Source: Bryum argenteum (lineage: Eukaryota; Streptophyta; Bryopsida; Bryales; Bryaceae). Taken from it: a DNA stretch of 64,000 nucleotides. The stretch is taken from assembly GCA_037043015.1 (NCBI GenBank), contig CM073327.1, forward strand, positions 18,520,727 to 18,584,726, given 5' to 3'. The position numbers and the translations under genes are program-made. The notes beneath the pieces were generated by a model, which did not search any database, was not told the DNA's origin, and worked only from the letters and a program-made list of their open reading frames with translations. Numbering within the stretch: the stretch's first letter is position 1; each line of letters begins with the position of its first letter. Of this stretch, positions 44,022 to 56,399 are shown piece after piece.

Positions 44022-45600
44022 GCCGATGTCAAACAAATCTCAAGAAATCGGAATGACTGAGCGCACCCCTCACTAGGAATCGACGTTGACTGTGTCCGGA
44101 GTGCAGAAGCTCTCCTCTGTGAAACTCAAAGATTAGGGGTCACCTGTTTCTGAATGCAGGGACACACATTCGACGGCGCAAGTACAAGAAGTCCAGTAAC
44201 ATAAATGCACAGGGCTCACTGGACTTGACTCCAACGGCTATCGCCTATCAACTGATTCGTAGGACTGGGCCTCGACAATCACAGACAACCGCCGACGGCG
44301 TCCTCTGCGAAACTACGATACAAGCTTCTTTCGGGAATGCAGGTAATCTCATTCGCATTCAGCATTCATCGGCTCGAAGGAGCGGCTGATTCACATCCCA
44401 CATGACAGCGAGTTCCGGAGCAAACAAGCACTTCCGACAGCGCATCTACGAACTACACTCGGCACGCATTACTCAATTCACCAGACACGCCGACTCAGTA
44501 CAGCGATCTCTAACTAGCCGCGGCGTCAACTACGTCAACTGGTCGTCAGTGCAAGACCACCCTTCCTTCGGAGCAAACAACCAGTAACATAATCGCTCAG
44601 ATTCACTGGGCCTCGACCTCACACGATGAACTGGACTAGGGTTTCACTACAAGACACAATGACGAGGACAGTGCATCACCTCTGCTCCGTCGCCCTCCAC
44701 CGCGCAATGGCCACAGCTCCTTCGGCGTTTCGTTTGGGTGGAGATTCGTCCACTTCAGTTCTGCAAAGATTCACCGCCAGCATGTTGTTGACCTCGAAAC
44801 AAAGGCAGGACTTACTGCGTTGAGCACGACCTCCGACCTCTGCGTGCCTCCCTCCACGATGGTGAGCTCATCTGCTACTCTTCTCTCCATTTCTCTGATC
44901 GCAAGTTCCTCCTGCAAAAACCAATGCAACTGTTGAACAGGATAATCTGAATAGGGTTTCAGGTGCTCCTATGCCCCCTCTGGCAAGCGGCCCATCGGCC
45001 CGACCGGCATCCCCTTCCAGCCGCACATCTGCCCGTCCCGGCAGCGGCGCCGGGCCGCCGGCACCACCACTGCACGTGTTACCGGTACCGGCCAGGCACC
45101 TCCACGGTCCATCACCGGCACTCGCACCACCACAATCGGCACCGGTACCAGCACAGGTTGGGCCATCTCCGACGGAGCACGGCACCGCCATCAGTGTCGG
45201 ACCCGCCACCATCACATTGATTCCAAGTTACTTTTTTCCTAAACTCATTCTTTGCTATGAAAATTATAAATATATAACTTCTTCCGTCATTTTACGCAGT
45301 TATTATACATTTGTTTCCTCTCCATCATGAATTATGAAGTATCATGAAAGGAAAGTTTTAAAACATGCAATCGTGTATAACTTTTTTAACTATCACATGG
45401 CAAACATGTCATACTCGTTTATAATTTACGACGTACCCCTTACATTTACATCAATGACTCCTACATTTGTATATGGATGTTCTCTATAATTCATATTACT
45501 GTCAAAACAATTTTTGCAGTACAAAATCACTATAAAATATTTTACTAAGTCTTGCGTCCACATATATCTTGTAGCCCTTCTACGTATCCTTCAAAAAATA
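44022..45600. other. Unassigned sequence, no confident gene
   Basis: Moderate GC until about 45200, then AT-rich. A Pro/Ala-rich open frame (about 44971-45330 plus) and a possible donor/acceptor pair (ATG|GTGAGC near 44861, GGGTTTCAG near 44961) hint at a small gene, but codon use is not persuasive and the opposite strand is equally open. No TE termini recognised. Confidence 0.35.
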
Positions 45601-45609
45601 CTATCAAAA

Positions 45610-46344
45610 CTACATCGAATTGAAGAATGAACTCTCGTTGATTGTATACTTAACCAATCCTAGGTCCTCCCAGTAAACCAAGAAGTAAGGTTTCTCAAGT
45701 ACCTCCTCTAATTCTTCGGCACTTGTCTCAAATCCATCTGCTACATCATTCTCTGTCCTTTGATGAGAAGAGACCTCTGCACTGTCGACTGTAGTAGTGA
45801 CTCTTTTCTCCTCAAAAATTGCTGCTTCATCTCCTGATCCATCATCTTTCTCTTCCAATCCTTCCCGATGCTGAAAACAAAACATGCTCATATTAATTCA
45901 TAAACATAATCGATAATATGTTGACTTCTACAAATATCCACATATTTGTAACAAACACTAATTTCTTACCTCATACTTAGAGTCAACACCACCATCGTCA
46001 TCCCCGTACACACCAACATTATCGCTGGCCGTCCTGAACTGCCTTCTACCCACTTCCTCCCCCTCTTCTTCAACTTCGTCCACTCCGACATACTCCGCGA
46101 CACTGTCGAGGTTGAGTGTTCGCATCTTAATACTCCGCCTAAACGGCGGTAGCACATCATCGTCTATCAATATATCGTACCCGTCTGCCTCTCGATCATC
46201 GCCGCTAGAGCTTGTCCCATCCCGCTTCCGCAAAGCACTTCGCTTCAGTGCTTTAGAATTACTAAACTTCATACCACCCCTTCGCTTCTTCTTTTTCTGA
46301 CCTATTTCCTTACCTCTCTGACTACCGCTAGCAGTTTCGTCCAT
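45610..46344 (-). CDS. Small acidic hypothetical protein, two exons
   Basis: ATG at 46344 (MDETASGSQRGKEIGQ). Exon 1 is 46344-45970, a 99-nt GT-AG intron follows (45871-45969; donor TATGAG|GTAAGA, acceptor TTGTTTTCAG), and exon 2 is 45870-45610 ending FFNSM-stop. Phase is kept (KYE|HREGLEEK). About 211 residues. A basic patch KKKKRRGG near residue 19 suggests nuclear localisation. The middle is acidic (DEVEEEGEEVG, GDDDGG) and the C-terminus has an aromatic segment YFLVYWEDLGLVKY. No known domain recognised. The promoter side (46400-46900) shows nothing further. Confidence 0.5.
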
Positions 46345-46949
46345 GCAACTTGCTTGGAGATAACTTAACACACGATCGACCTTACGAGTCTAAGTTTTCA
46401 CTTTAAATGAAGAGGTCGAACTACTGGATTCAACTCCATTATATTGACTCTAAGTCTGCGGCTAACAAACCCTAATCATCCTTTGCTAACTCCAACTCCT
46501 CCTGTACCAAATTCTTCACTCCGACACTTTAGAGCTGGTGTGCTTAGGTACATTGACTTAGAGGCAGATCAGTGTGACCATCATTTTAATGGTGCCTCAC
46601 CTTCATCGTAGTGTGTGTTTTTTTTTTCCTATTTCAGAGATGACTTTCTAGGGCCAACTGTAATGAGTTGCCTTACCCTACAAGTCATTACTTTCATATG
46701 TTTTACATAATTTTACATGTATGTGTGTTTGCCGTTAACCGTATTAAACAGTTTCAATGTCCAATTCTGTACTCAATCTATTTGTTGGATTCACTTGTCA
46801 CACCCCACTATTTCAAATGACATTTAAAATTCTAAAATGTATACAAGGTCTTATACGTCACTGCTACCCTATATTTGTCAATGTCTATAGGAGCTTCTGT
46901 TTTTTCCCTATTAGCTCAGTATAGCTACCTCGTGCATAACGCGATGCTC

Positions 46950-47025
46950 AAACGAGCCCGATGGGGATCGAACCCGAACCTCCGCTATGCCATCGTTATG
47001 TCTAAACCGTCCACTACATTAGATT
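46950..47025 (-). repeat. tRNA-derived SINE-like head (pol III A and B boxes)
   Basis: The minus strand has an A-box-like TAGTGGACGGTTTAGACA (about 47002-47020) and, about 35 bases later, a B box GGTTCGATCC (about 46963-46975). The spacing and the TAGTGG...GGTTCGA pattern match plant SINE heads. No complete cloverleaf can be folded (the T-stem is only three pairs), so I do not call a functional tRNA. SINE tail and boundaries are undetermined. Confidence 0.45.
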
Positions 47026-47029
47026 AAAC

Positions 47030-47870
47030 GATGAAACGATTTCTATTACTGAAATTTGAATTATATAATTATTTGACATTTATATTCTTTACTTTATCAG
47101 TATTATGTCACAACATGCGCAGTATTCCTTGCCGAGATCATGTGAGAGGCAACTATCCAAGGACGTAATATAGATCTCTGGGGTTCTTTGTATTTTAATG
47201 ATGACGTCAGCCCTAATTTATCCCTAAACCATAAACCCAACTACGACTTTCACAATTACCTAATACATATGTTCAATTTAACCTTTGAATAGTCATGCCT
47301 CCGATTCACACGTTCATGAATATGATGACATCAGCCATACTTTCAATATATTAACATAATATTTCAAGACATTACTAATGAAATATTCTTGCGAGGTGGG
47401 ACCCACATTGAAAGAAGACCCAACACCACGAAAATAGGGACCCGAACCCCTAAAAATAGACATTTAAAAATAGTTGAGTACAAAATTCAGTGGTAATAGG
47501 GTACTTTACTTTTCAAAAAAACTCTTATAAAATAGTCAAAATTGTCCCGTCACCGCTCTACGCTCACGCCTCTACGTTCCCCATTGGCGGCCTAGGGAAG
47601 CAAGATAGCACCCTATTTTACTTTGTGTTTGTGATTTTAAGTAAGTGTATGTGTGACAATCCGTTCTATTATAAATAAAACATCAATTGTGCCAAATTAA
47701 CCTCCAGATATGAGTATTGTTTGTGTATGAATGATTAAGAGAGTTGTGTAGAAGAGTGAGTAACAACATTCCAGTGACAATTCTACGATTAAGCTTTTAC
47801 TATGCGGATCCCCAGTGAACGAATCTATAACAATGGAGATGAGTTTTCCATTACCGTTATTATACTATTA
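47030..47870. other. AT-rich interval with no recognised gene
   Basis: Open frames here are short and AT-driven. A cytosine-rich GGGACCCACATTG / GGGACCCGAACCCC motif pair near 47397 and 47446 is noted but unexplained. Confidence 0.5.
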
Positions 47871-47875
47871 CAGAC

Positions 47876-49255
47876 TCCGAGGCCGGATCCGATTAAGATG
47901 GAGAGGACGGATGCTGGACCCTCCAGTCCGACCGACACGAAGGGCGAAGCAAAGGTGAAGACGGAGGGAGACGCACCCGTCCCAGCAGATTCTCCGGCCA
48001 AGAATACTCGAACCGCGAAGCGAAAGCTTACGGCCGAGGAATACGAGAAGTCTCCTGGAACCCAGAAGCTTCACGACATCGGCCTCGAGCACCCCGAAGA
48101 AGAAGAGCTGAAGAGCGGGGACGAGACCAACTCCAGCGAGGACGAGTACGTGATAACCGATACGGGCAAGAGAGTGAAGGCAGGACGTATCGCAGCTACG
48201 CCACTGAAGCGGCCGAAGCACGGGGTTAGTTCGCAAAGGAGGAGGTAGGAAGTTTTAGAGGTCGGCAGTCAGAGGACGGCCAGGGTTAGGAGGTCGGATT
48301 GGGATCCGTCCTAGGCCAGTATAGTATTTTCTTTTTGGGAATGCGTGCCGCTTTTTGAGGAGTAGGCCTTGTAGGTCTGCGCCGCAATCCAGTTAGGTAT
48401 CTAAGTTGTGGACTTAGAAGTACTTATAGGTGGTAGTTTGGCCACCTAAAACATTTCTTGCTTGAGTGTTAATCGAACCTTCTTATGTGCATACTCGGTG
48501 TGATCATTTCCCTGTCTCCTTTTCAGTTGAGTGCTTGGAAAGTCGGATCTACTGTGTTGGGTTATGAGTTGGGAGTTAGGAATCCAGATTCTTTGTTAGA
48601 TCGTTTATATGGAGTTGAAGTCGGGTTGGGCGTATTCTTGAGTGCCTTGTGTCTTGAACAAGTCTAGGTATCTGAGAGAGGAAAACTGCTGTGGTGAATA
48701 CTTTACGGTCTGGGAGGGTCTGGGAGTAGAGTGTGTGAGGACGGATTCCAATCTGACCTCTTGCTGCCACAGACTTGGGTTCCTCTGTAGTCTCAGAGGA
48801 CGGATCAAGCGCAGTATGTGACGAGAATACGTGTAGACGTCTTCTAGCCGAATTCGGAGCTCTTGGAATCTGTCATTGTAGTAAGCGTGATAGGGTAACG
48901 AGGACGGTCTGCGTGACCTGCTAGTTCGGACGGATAGGACGGATTAGTTGTGAGGACGTAATGTGTGCCTTAGTGTGTGTGTGTGTGTCTGTGGAGAGTC
49001 TATGTGTGGAAGTTTCCGCAACGGTAAATATAAGGGAAAGAGTCTTTGTGCATCCCCTCTTGCAAAGGGATACCTTTGCTATGCAAGGCTAAAACATAAG
49101 TTGGGACTAGAAACGTTTGTGGGTTTTGGTTGTTTTAGCACTACTTGTCTTGGTCACTTCACAGAATCCCTGGAAAGATACACGAGTCACCTGAACACGG
49201 GTTTTACACCAATAAACGTGTAAGGGAAGATAAAGTGAATACATGGCATCCGACA
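47876..49255 (+). mobile_element. Element D, 5'-truncated copy (D2)
   Basis: Matches the 3' part of D1 (about 57010-58383) at high identity and ends with the same terminus GGCATCCGACA at 49255. It retains the C-terminal coding part (RTAKRKLTAEEYEKSPG ... SSQRRR-stop at 48248) in an open frame where D1 is frameshifted, plus the 3' non-coding region with AATAAA near the end. The left breakpoint lies in AT-rich sequence; the right end abuts Chromo-2 without a detectable target duplication. Confidence 0.75.
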
Positions 49256-50060
49256 TGGGCAGTACCAAGTTCTTGAGGTAGCCGCCTCCTTGGCACTTGC
49301 ATTGCGTTCTAGGGTAGCTAGCCCCGCAATGCTCCAAGCATCCTTTTACTTGGAAAATGGCTATATCTCAAAGGTGGCACCCGATAGGTCTAAGGTCCTT
49401 TCCACCCAAGGACATTCCTTGGAAGGACCCACATAAACTAGACCTATCCACTTTGAGACTCACTTGGAATGACCCCAATGGCCCCAAGTTAGGCTCAACT
49501 AGCCCATCATACTCACATGACTTAGGATTGAATTCAAGGCTAACCAACACTTTCTTGGTCGCAACACCAAGTCCTCTTTTCAAACACTTAGGCTCTCAAG
49601 TGGTGAACTTTGCTCGCCTAGGGGTAATGCTAAGTCCCGCCCGACCTAGCCTTTGCTTCACTCTACCGAGATATGGGTGATCAAGCCATGCGTTGACGAT
49701 GGTCAACCCGCAAAGGGCACTTTTATGAGCCCGTGCCACTACCTTGCTCCCGCCCGAGCAAGTCCTAAGCTTGAGAGTCATGGGGATTCACCCACTCACA
49801 ACTCCCAAGCCAAGGTCCTTGTTTTGCAGCATTCCAAGTATTGGCTTCGCGTATCCTTCAACCTCTTCTAACCAACCTAGCAATCCAAAATGAGATTAGG
49901 ACTCATCTCACTTCCAACATGCAATCAAAGAACTTGCCAGCAACTTTATTGTCAACCAAGTATTACAACATGTGTCATTTGCACCAAATGCAAGACAAAA
50001 CTTAGGCCAAGTGTACACAAGTGTGGTGATTCACCCCCACTTCAAAGGTTGATGTCCTCA

Positions 50061-50405
50061 TCAATGCTTTCTCGGTGTCTTGGATCTTCGTTGGCTTTCA
50101 TACGTTTCCACCATCTCCTTTGCATTGGCCATGTACATGGCCTCAACCCATGTTGCTTCCTTCCCATGGTACTTCCGCCACTTCACCAAGTATTCTTTGC
50201 CCTTCTTCTTGGTGATCCGGCAGTTCATAATGCCTTTTACTCCAAACTCCAAGTGATCACCAAGTAGTTCGGGTGGAGGCCGCAACAATTGCTTGCGTTC
50301 CGGCCTCACCTTATCTTTGTGATATAGTTTGAGCAATGAGACATGGAAGGTGGGATGAATCTTGGTCTCCGGTGGTAAGTCCAACTTATACACATCCTCA
50401 AACAA
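50061..50405 (-). pseudogene. Chromo-2 integrase C-terminus and chromodomain
   Basis: Open frame FEDVYKLDLPPETKIHPTFH, then KKGKEYLVKWRKYHGKEATW, ending RRSKTPRKH-stop. The chromodomain has the aromatic/WxxW-like core and acidic neighbours typical of plant chromoviruses. It is separated from the rest of pol by the D insertion 35 bases upstream. Confidence 0.8.
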
Positions 50406-50979
50406 CCGTTTTGCAATGACAAATGGACTCTCATACTTTGTGTCGGACCCCGTTTTTTTCGATTTTTGCCCATTAAGTTTTTATGCGCATTAAGAATAAG
50501 TATAGTGTCTAGAATCCGACCTATGTATTTGCTAAGCCGTATACTATAAGGCAATTACGTTTTTACGAATAAGCGAATTAGTTAAAATCTAGTTTGTGTT
50601 AAGAAGGACGGATTTGCCAATCCGTACTCTGTCCCCGTACGGCTAGGACGTGCTGTCAAAGGACGGATTAGGAGTTATGATGGTAGGTGAAGGACGGAGT
50701 GGCGAAGAATTTAATAATGGCGAGAAATCTAGAAGGCGACTCCGTACGGAGAGGACAATGATGGCGGCGGACCATGTCATGATGGTCAGATTTAACTCCG
50801 GCTCCCTCGATAGAAGGCCACCCGTCCGCCCTTGTCGTCACCTGCCTCCTCGCTTTCTGCGCCCCTTGTCGTCTTGCGCCTTGCCTTCCGTCTTCTCCTT
50901 TCCGTCCCTTAGCTCCGATCCGGCCCACTGGCCGATCTCAGCCCGGCCACTTTGTATTTTCTCTCGCACTTCTTTCCCA

Positions 50980-51908
50980 TGGCAGGAACGGCGTCCGCCT
51001 CCGCTCAGGAGCAGGAGGAACTGAAGATCTCCATTAAGCTCGTGTCACCGTGCATTCCGATCGAGGACGACGAGAAGAAGGCCTTGACGGAGGATCTCGA
51101 GAAGATGGGATTAGCCAGCGTGCTGGACACGCCCTGGGGTTTGCGCGACGCAGAGATGGTGCGCGAGATCAAGGTCGGCGCGCCAAACCAGTTCGAGGGG
51201 ACGGTTAGAGGGAAGCCGGCTTTCTGGACGGCCGACCACTAGAGAGCTGTTTACGGCCTGAACGTAAACAACGGAGTAGGGTTGTGCGGCCGGAAACACA
51301 AATGGGCGAAGAGGGCGTTCCACGGGGATCCGCACAAGAACAACGGCTACTCGGTGGAGGATTGCAAGGATCCGAGGGAGCGCGCCATCATCAAATTCTT
51401 GGTGCCGATTATCCACGGAGAGAAGCCGCACCGCATTACCGTACGGCTGGCCAACACCGTCCTGGGGTCCCTGCGCGGCGAACGGGAGGTAGACTGGGGG
51501 ATGATCATCCGCGATTTGGTCGCCCGGCTTGCGGCAAATGTAGGTAAAACCCGTCCTAGCCCTATTACTCCCTTCCTTTACCACTTGTACAAGAAGGAGG
51601 AGGTGCTGACGGAGGAGGAGAAGTCGAACTACGAGATCGCGCTGTCGTCGCAAAACAACGGAGTATTCGAGTCGGAGGAGAGCGCGGATAGCAAGGCCGT
51701 GTACTCAGACGAGGAGGAGGACGAGGTTGGATCAGACGAAGGGGACGTCCCACCGGACGCGCCACAAGAGCCGGCTCCAGAGGCAACCCCACCGCGGACG
51801 GGTCCAGAGGTAATCATTCTTCCGTCCCCGTCCCCTCCTACGATCCCGACCGAGGCCGGAACTCAGACTGAGAGGGGACAACCCTCGAGGCCAGTGGATG
51901 AAGGGGAA
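50980..51908 (+). pseudogene. Element D gag-like gene, 5' half
   Basis: ATG at 50980 (MAGTASASAQEQEELKISIK). Pattern shared with the giant-LTR proteins: LTEDLEKMGLASVLDTPWGL, RAVYGLNVN, YSVEDCKDPRERAIIKFLVP, VDWGMIIRDLVAR and PITPFLYHLYKKEEVLTEEE, then an acidic linker. A TAG at 51241-51243 replaces the Trp codon expected before RAVYG (TGG to TAG). Interrupted at 51908 by Chromo-1. Confidence 0.7.
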
Positions 51909-54900
51909 TGTCGCGCACCTCTCCTTGAGGAGTGCCCGCAACACCAAGGGCCCAAGGGGGACACCGGAGTGACGCCCGGGCCTTGGGGTGCCAAGGTGAA
52001 GGGAACCTAAGTGGGCCTAGTGTGGGAGAGGACCCCGGGCGTTGGAGACGCCTCTCACCCACAGAGACTAGGAGCCACGACGGAATGGACATGAGATTAT
52101 GGAAGCTCATGTTGCCACGATTCCGGGATGCTAAGGAGCACCTCAGTTGGAGGTGTGAGCTAAAAGTTATGGGAGTTGGAAGATTGTGGGACTAAAGGGA
52201 GTGCTGTCCAGGGACAGTGCTGGACTGGGAAGCTGGCCCGGGACTCCCGAATCTTTAGAAGGGGCATAACTCCCTCAATACTTGTCGGAATGAGGCAAGT
52301 AAGGTGTCTATCGGCATCTACATGACGAGTAGATGTCGATCGAGTGGTCGCTCGTCGCGTTTGGATGCGGGACGAGGTAGATACGAGCCCTAGAAGGTTC
52401 GGGAAGTCTCCCGGGGCCTTCCAGCGGCTAAGGCATTGGGAGATTGGGTGGTCTTCCAAAACTAAGAGGTGTGAGGGTCCAGCCCTTCACCTAGGACCAG
52501 GGGGCTGCCGAATCCCACAGAGTATACTATGGGGAGGGCTGGTCTCCCTCCCCACTCCCATGGTGCCTTGGTGGTGACCAAGGTGGGAGTCCCGAGTGGT
52601 GTGGCTAGTGTTGGGGCCTCACCATGGGGACTCCCAAGCCAAGGTGAGTCCCAATGGGTGGAGCTAGTGTTGGGGCTCCACCATGGGGACTCAAAGTGCA
52701 AAATGAGGCACGGTGGGTGGAGCTAGTGTTGGGGCTTCACCACGGTGGCTCATAAGGACAAGGTGAGTCCCGGTGGGGGAGCTAGTGTTGGGGCTTCACC
52801 ACGGGGACTCATATAGGCAAATGGAGGACCATGAGTGCTACCGATGTGGGGTGGTGTCTCACCGCCGGCGTTGTGATTACTTGGTGGCCTTGGGGTCACC
52901 ATGGTGGTCATGGGCGGTGGTGAGGAGACACCACCAAGTGCGGTTAGGCCGCGTGGTATGGGAGTGCCACCAAGTTGGGCCTTGGACATAAGTGGAAGTC
53001 CGCACCTAACCATTGGCTACCTACGAAGGGGTTGAGTCCCGGTTGCATGAGTAGGAGGGATTGATAACCAAGCGGTGAGCTTGGTGGTTGGTATGGAGAG
53101 CTAACTTTGTGCATGTGGGGGATGTGCAGAGTTAGCGCTCGTGACACTTGCTAGAGTTGGGAAAAAGTTGGTGTAAGCTAAGGTGAGCTAGCAAGGGTTG
53201 CGACACTTGGTATCGTGAGCAGGCTTTTAGTACCCAAGTGCAAAGTTGTGAGGAGCAATGGGCAAGAAGAAGACCATTGAGGGTGATGAGCCCGGAGCTT
53301 CCAAGCGGCCACGCACGAGGGGGAACAAAGACCCCGATCCTACAAGTGAGGCTCATTCTCATGACTCCAATGAGCAAGCTGCCACTAGTGAGGGCAATGA
53401 GCAAATGGAATTGTCACTTCAAGAGGAGCCCTTGGATGAAGAGGAGCGCTCTAGGTCGAGACGCCTAGAGTCTTCCCAAGGGGTGGAAAAACAAGATCCT
53501 CAATTGGCTTTCCAAATGAGAATGCTTGAGTTCATGGACTCCGTGAATCAAGAGCTCAAGCGTGGGAAGGAAGAAAGGGATCGCCAAGAGAGGTTGATTG
53601 AACACCTCATGATGCAAGGGTCCCGACCTTCATCTTCCACCAAAAAGTTGGCTAAGGTAAACATGCCAAGCACCTTCTCGGAACTTGGTAAGGCAAGGAA
53701 GGTGAAGGAATTCCTTCTTGAGATGGATAACTACTATGATGTCCAAAAGCCGGATGAGGAGGACAAAGTTTCCATTGCGGTGACATTTCTCAAGGATCAT
53801 GCTCTTCAATGGTGGACAAGCAAAAAGGAGCAAGAGCCGGAGTTGGTGGCAAACTTGACTTGGGGTAGCTTCAAAGACTTGTTGAGTGAACGCTTCACAC
53901 CAGAGTATCAGGAGTTGAGGGAAGGCATGAACTTGGTGCAAATGAGGCACCCTGGGTCTCTCAAGGCCTATGTGCGTGACTTCAATGCCCAAATGAATGC
54001 CACACCCAAGATGGATGAGTTCTCTAAGAAGTGCATCTTTTTGGGTGGGCTTCAAAAGTGGGTGGTGGATGCCTTGTTCAAGTTCCCAAAACTTCCTCAG
54101 GATGTGGCGGGCATCATCAAGATTGTTGAAAGGATTGAGGCTGATGGACCCGAGAGGAAGTCAAGTGGCCCCTCTCAACAAAGTGGATCAAATAGGAATG
54201 CGGCTCGAGGCAAAGAGCGCAAGAAGTTTGGCTTTGGCAACAAACACAAGGGACAAGTGGATGGTGGAGCGTCTAACAAAAGGGAACACCAAGGGGGAAA
54301 GCCATCTAAAGGGGGAGACAAAGGTGATGACACCAAGGCCAAGAGGTGCCATGGTTGTGGCAAGATTGGCCACTTCATTGCGGAGTGCCCCGACAAGAAG
54401 GTGAGTACCATTGCAAGTCTTGCTTGTGTTGAAGACCGCATACTAGAAGGAGGTTTTGTGGCCAAGGCAAGTAGCCTCAAGCCAAGGCCGGGCCTCTTGT
54501 TTCTTGAGGCCCAAGTGAAGGACAAAGATGTCTCATGTTTGGTTGATACAGGGGCAACGCACTCCTTCATGAGTCCCAAACTAGCAAGGGAGTTGGGCTT
54601 GCCACTGCAAAAGGCAAGCAAGCCCATCAATGTGCGTTTTGCAAAGGGCGAACCGCACAAGACGGAGGAAGTGGCGTTGCAAGTGACCTTGAAGTGTGGG
54701 ACATTGGAGTTTGTTGAGAATTTCACATTATGTGAGATGGATGAGGTAGACCTCATCTTAGGGGATACCTTCTTTGAGGCGCACACGGTGGATGTGAGGC
54801 GCAAGCCAAAGACGGGGTTAGTGGTACGCCGTGATGGCAAGGAGTTAGTGTTGAAGTTAACTCGTGGCCCTTCAATAGCGGGGGCAAATTAAACTTGGTC

Positions 54901-56394
54901 TCTTTAGACCAAATGTTGGAACATCAATTTGTGGTGATGGCTCGTGAAGAGCAACTTGGGCATGAGGGGAAGGGGGTGCAATAACCACTTCCCAAAGAAA
55001 TTCAAGAGGTGTTGGCCAAGTACAAGGATGTGCTTACCAATGAGTTACCCAAAGAGCTACCCCAAGAAGAGAAGTGGATCACAAGATCGAGGTGCTACCG
55101 GAGCCGAGCCACCTTCTAAGGCACCTTATCGGTTAAACCAAAAAGAGTTGATGGAGCTAAAGAAGCAACTAAACGACTTGTTGGAAAGGGGTTATGTGAG
55201 ACCAAGCAAGTCACCATATGGTGCACCGGTCCTCTTTGTGGACAAGAAGGATGGCAAGCTTAGGATGTGCATTGATTATAGGGCCTTGAATAAGGTGACC
55301 ATCAAGAACAACTACCCTTTGCCTCGAATTGATGATCTCTTTGATAGATTGGCGGGAGCTAAGTACTTTAGTCGCATAGACTTGAAGTCGGGTTACTACC
55401 AAATCCGCATTGTGGATGCGGATGTGGAAAAGACCGCGTGCCGCACAAGGTATGGGTCTTATGAGTTCCTTGTGATGCCCTTTGGGTTGTGCAATGCACC
55501 CTCAACATTCACAACCCTTATGAACACCATCTTTCGAGAGGAAATGGATGACTTTGTGATTGTCTACATCGATGACATCTTGGTGTTTTCCAAGACGGCC
55601 GAGGAACATGCAAGGCACCTTGAGGCAGTACTCATGAAGCTTAGAGACAACAAGCTTTATGCTAATGGGGAAAAGAGTGAGTTTGCACAACTTGAGATGG
55701 AGTTCTTGGGCCATGTGGTTACCGGAGATGGAATCAAGCCGGACATGAAGAAGGTGAAGGCAATTCAAGAGTGGAAGCGGCCTTCTACACAAAAGGGACT
55801 TAGGTCATTCCTTGGCCTAGCAAACTACTATCGCCGCTTCATACGCAACTTCTCTAAGATTGCCAAGCCTTTGTCCGACTTGTTGAAAAAAGGGGTGAAC
55901 CAAGTATGGGATGAATTTTGCTACCAAGCCTTTGAGGACTCCCAAGCCAAGGTGAGTCCCAATGGGTGGAGCTAGTGTTGGGGCTCCACCATGGGGACTC
56001 AAAGTGCAAACTGAGGACCATGAGTGCTACCGATGTGGGGTGGTGTCTCACCGCCGGCGTTGTGATTACTTGGTGGCCTTGGGGTCACCATGGTGGTCAT
56101 GGGCGGTGGTGAGGAGACACCACCAAGTGCGGTTAGGCCGCGTGGTATGGGAGTGCCACCAAGTTGGGCCTTGGACATAAGTGGAAGTCCGCACCTAATC
56201 ATTGGCTACCTACGAAGGGGTTGAGTCCCGGTTGCATGAGTAGGAGGGATTGATAACTAAGCGGTGAGCTTGGTGGTTGGTTTGGAGAGCTAGCTTTGTG
56301 CATGTGGGGGATGTGCAGAGTTAGCGCTCGTGACACTTGCTAGAGTTGGGAAAAAGTTGGTGTAAGCTAAGGTGAGCTAGCAAGGGTTGCGACA
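51909..56394 (+). mobile_element. Chromo-1 copy 2, internally deleted
   Basis: Flanked by perfect duplication GGGAA (51904-51908 and 56395-56399). The 5' LTR is 51909-53205. The internal region is colinear with copy 1 until about 55937, in the RT/RNase H connection, where it jumps into the middle of the 3' LTR (GAGGACTCCCAAGCC). RNase H, integrase, chromodomain and the first half of the 3' LTR are missing. The 3' LTR remnant is about 55938-56394. Confidence 0.9.
53258..55937 (+). pseudogene. Chromo-1 copy 2 gag-protease-RT remnant
   Basis: ATG at 53258. Gag, zinc knuckle (about 54348-54389) and protease (LVDTGATHS, about 54538) are open for 544 codons, including the GAG codon that is TAG in copy 1. 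A one-base loss near 54880 (shorter G run than in copy 1) ends the frame at GPSIAGAN-stop. RT reopens from about 55090 with [10 protein letters not shown] near 55562 and ends at the deletion junction. Confidence 0.85.
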
Positions 56395-56399
56395 GGGAA

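Noticed and set aside
44700..44740. Match CTCCTTCGGCGTTT to the flank of the giant element at 16530-16542
   Set aside because: Looked at first like a target duplication, but the neighbouring bases are not an LTR end and the match includes a base of the element. Probably chance.
46880..47030. Functional tRNA gene
   Set aside because: A and B boxes are present on the minus strand, but the T-stem has only about three pairs and no acceptor stem or anticodon arm can be drawn. Treated as a SINE head.
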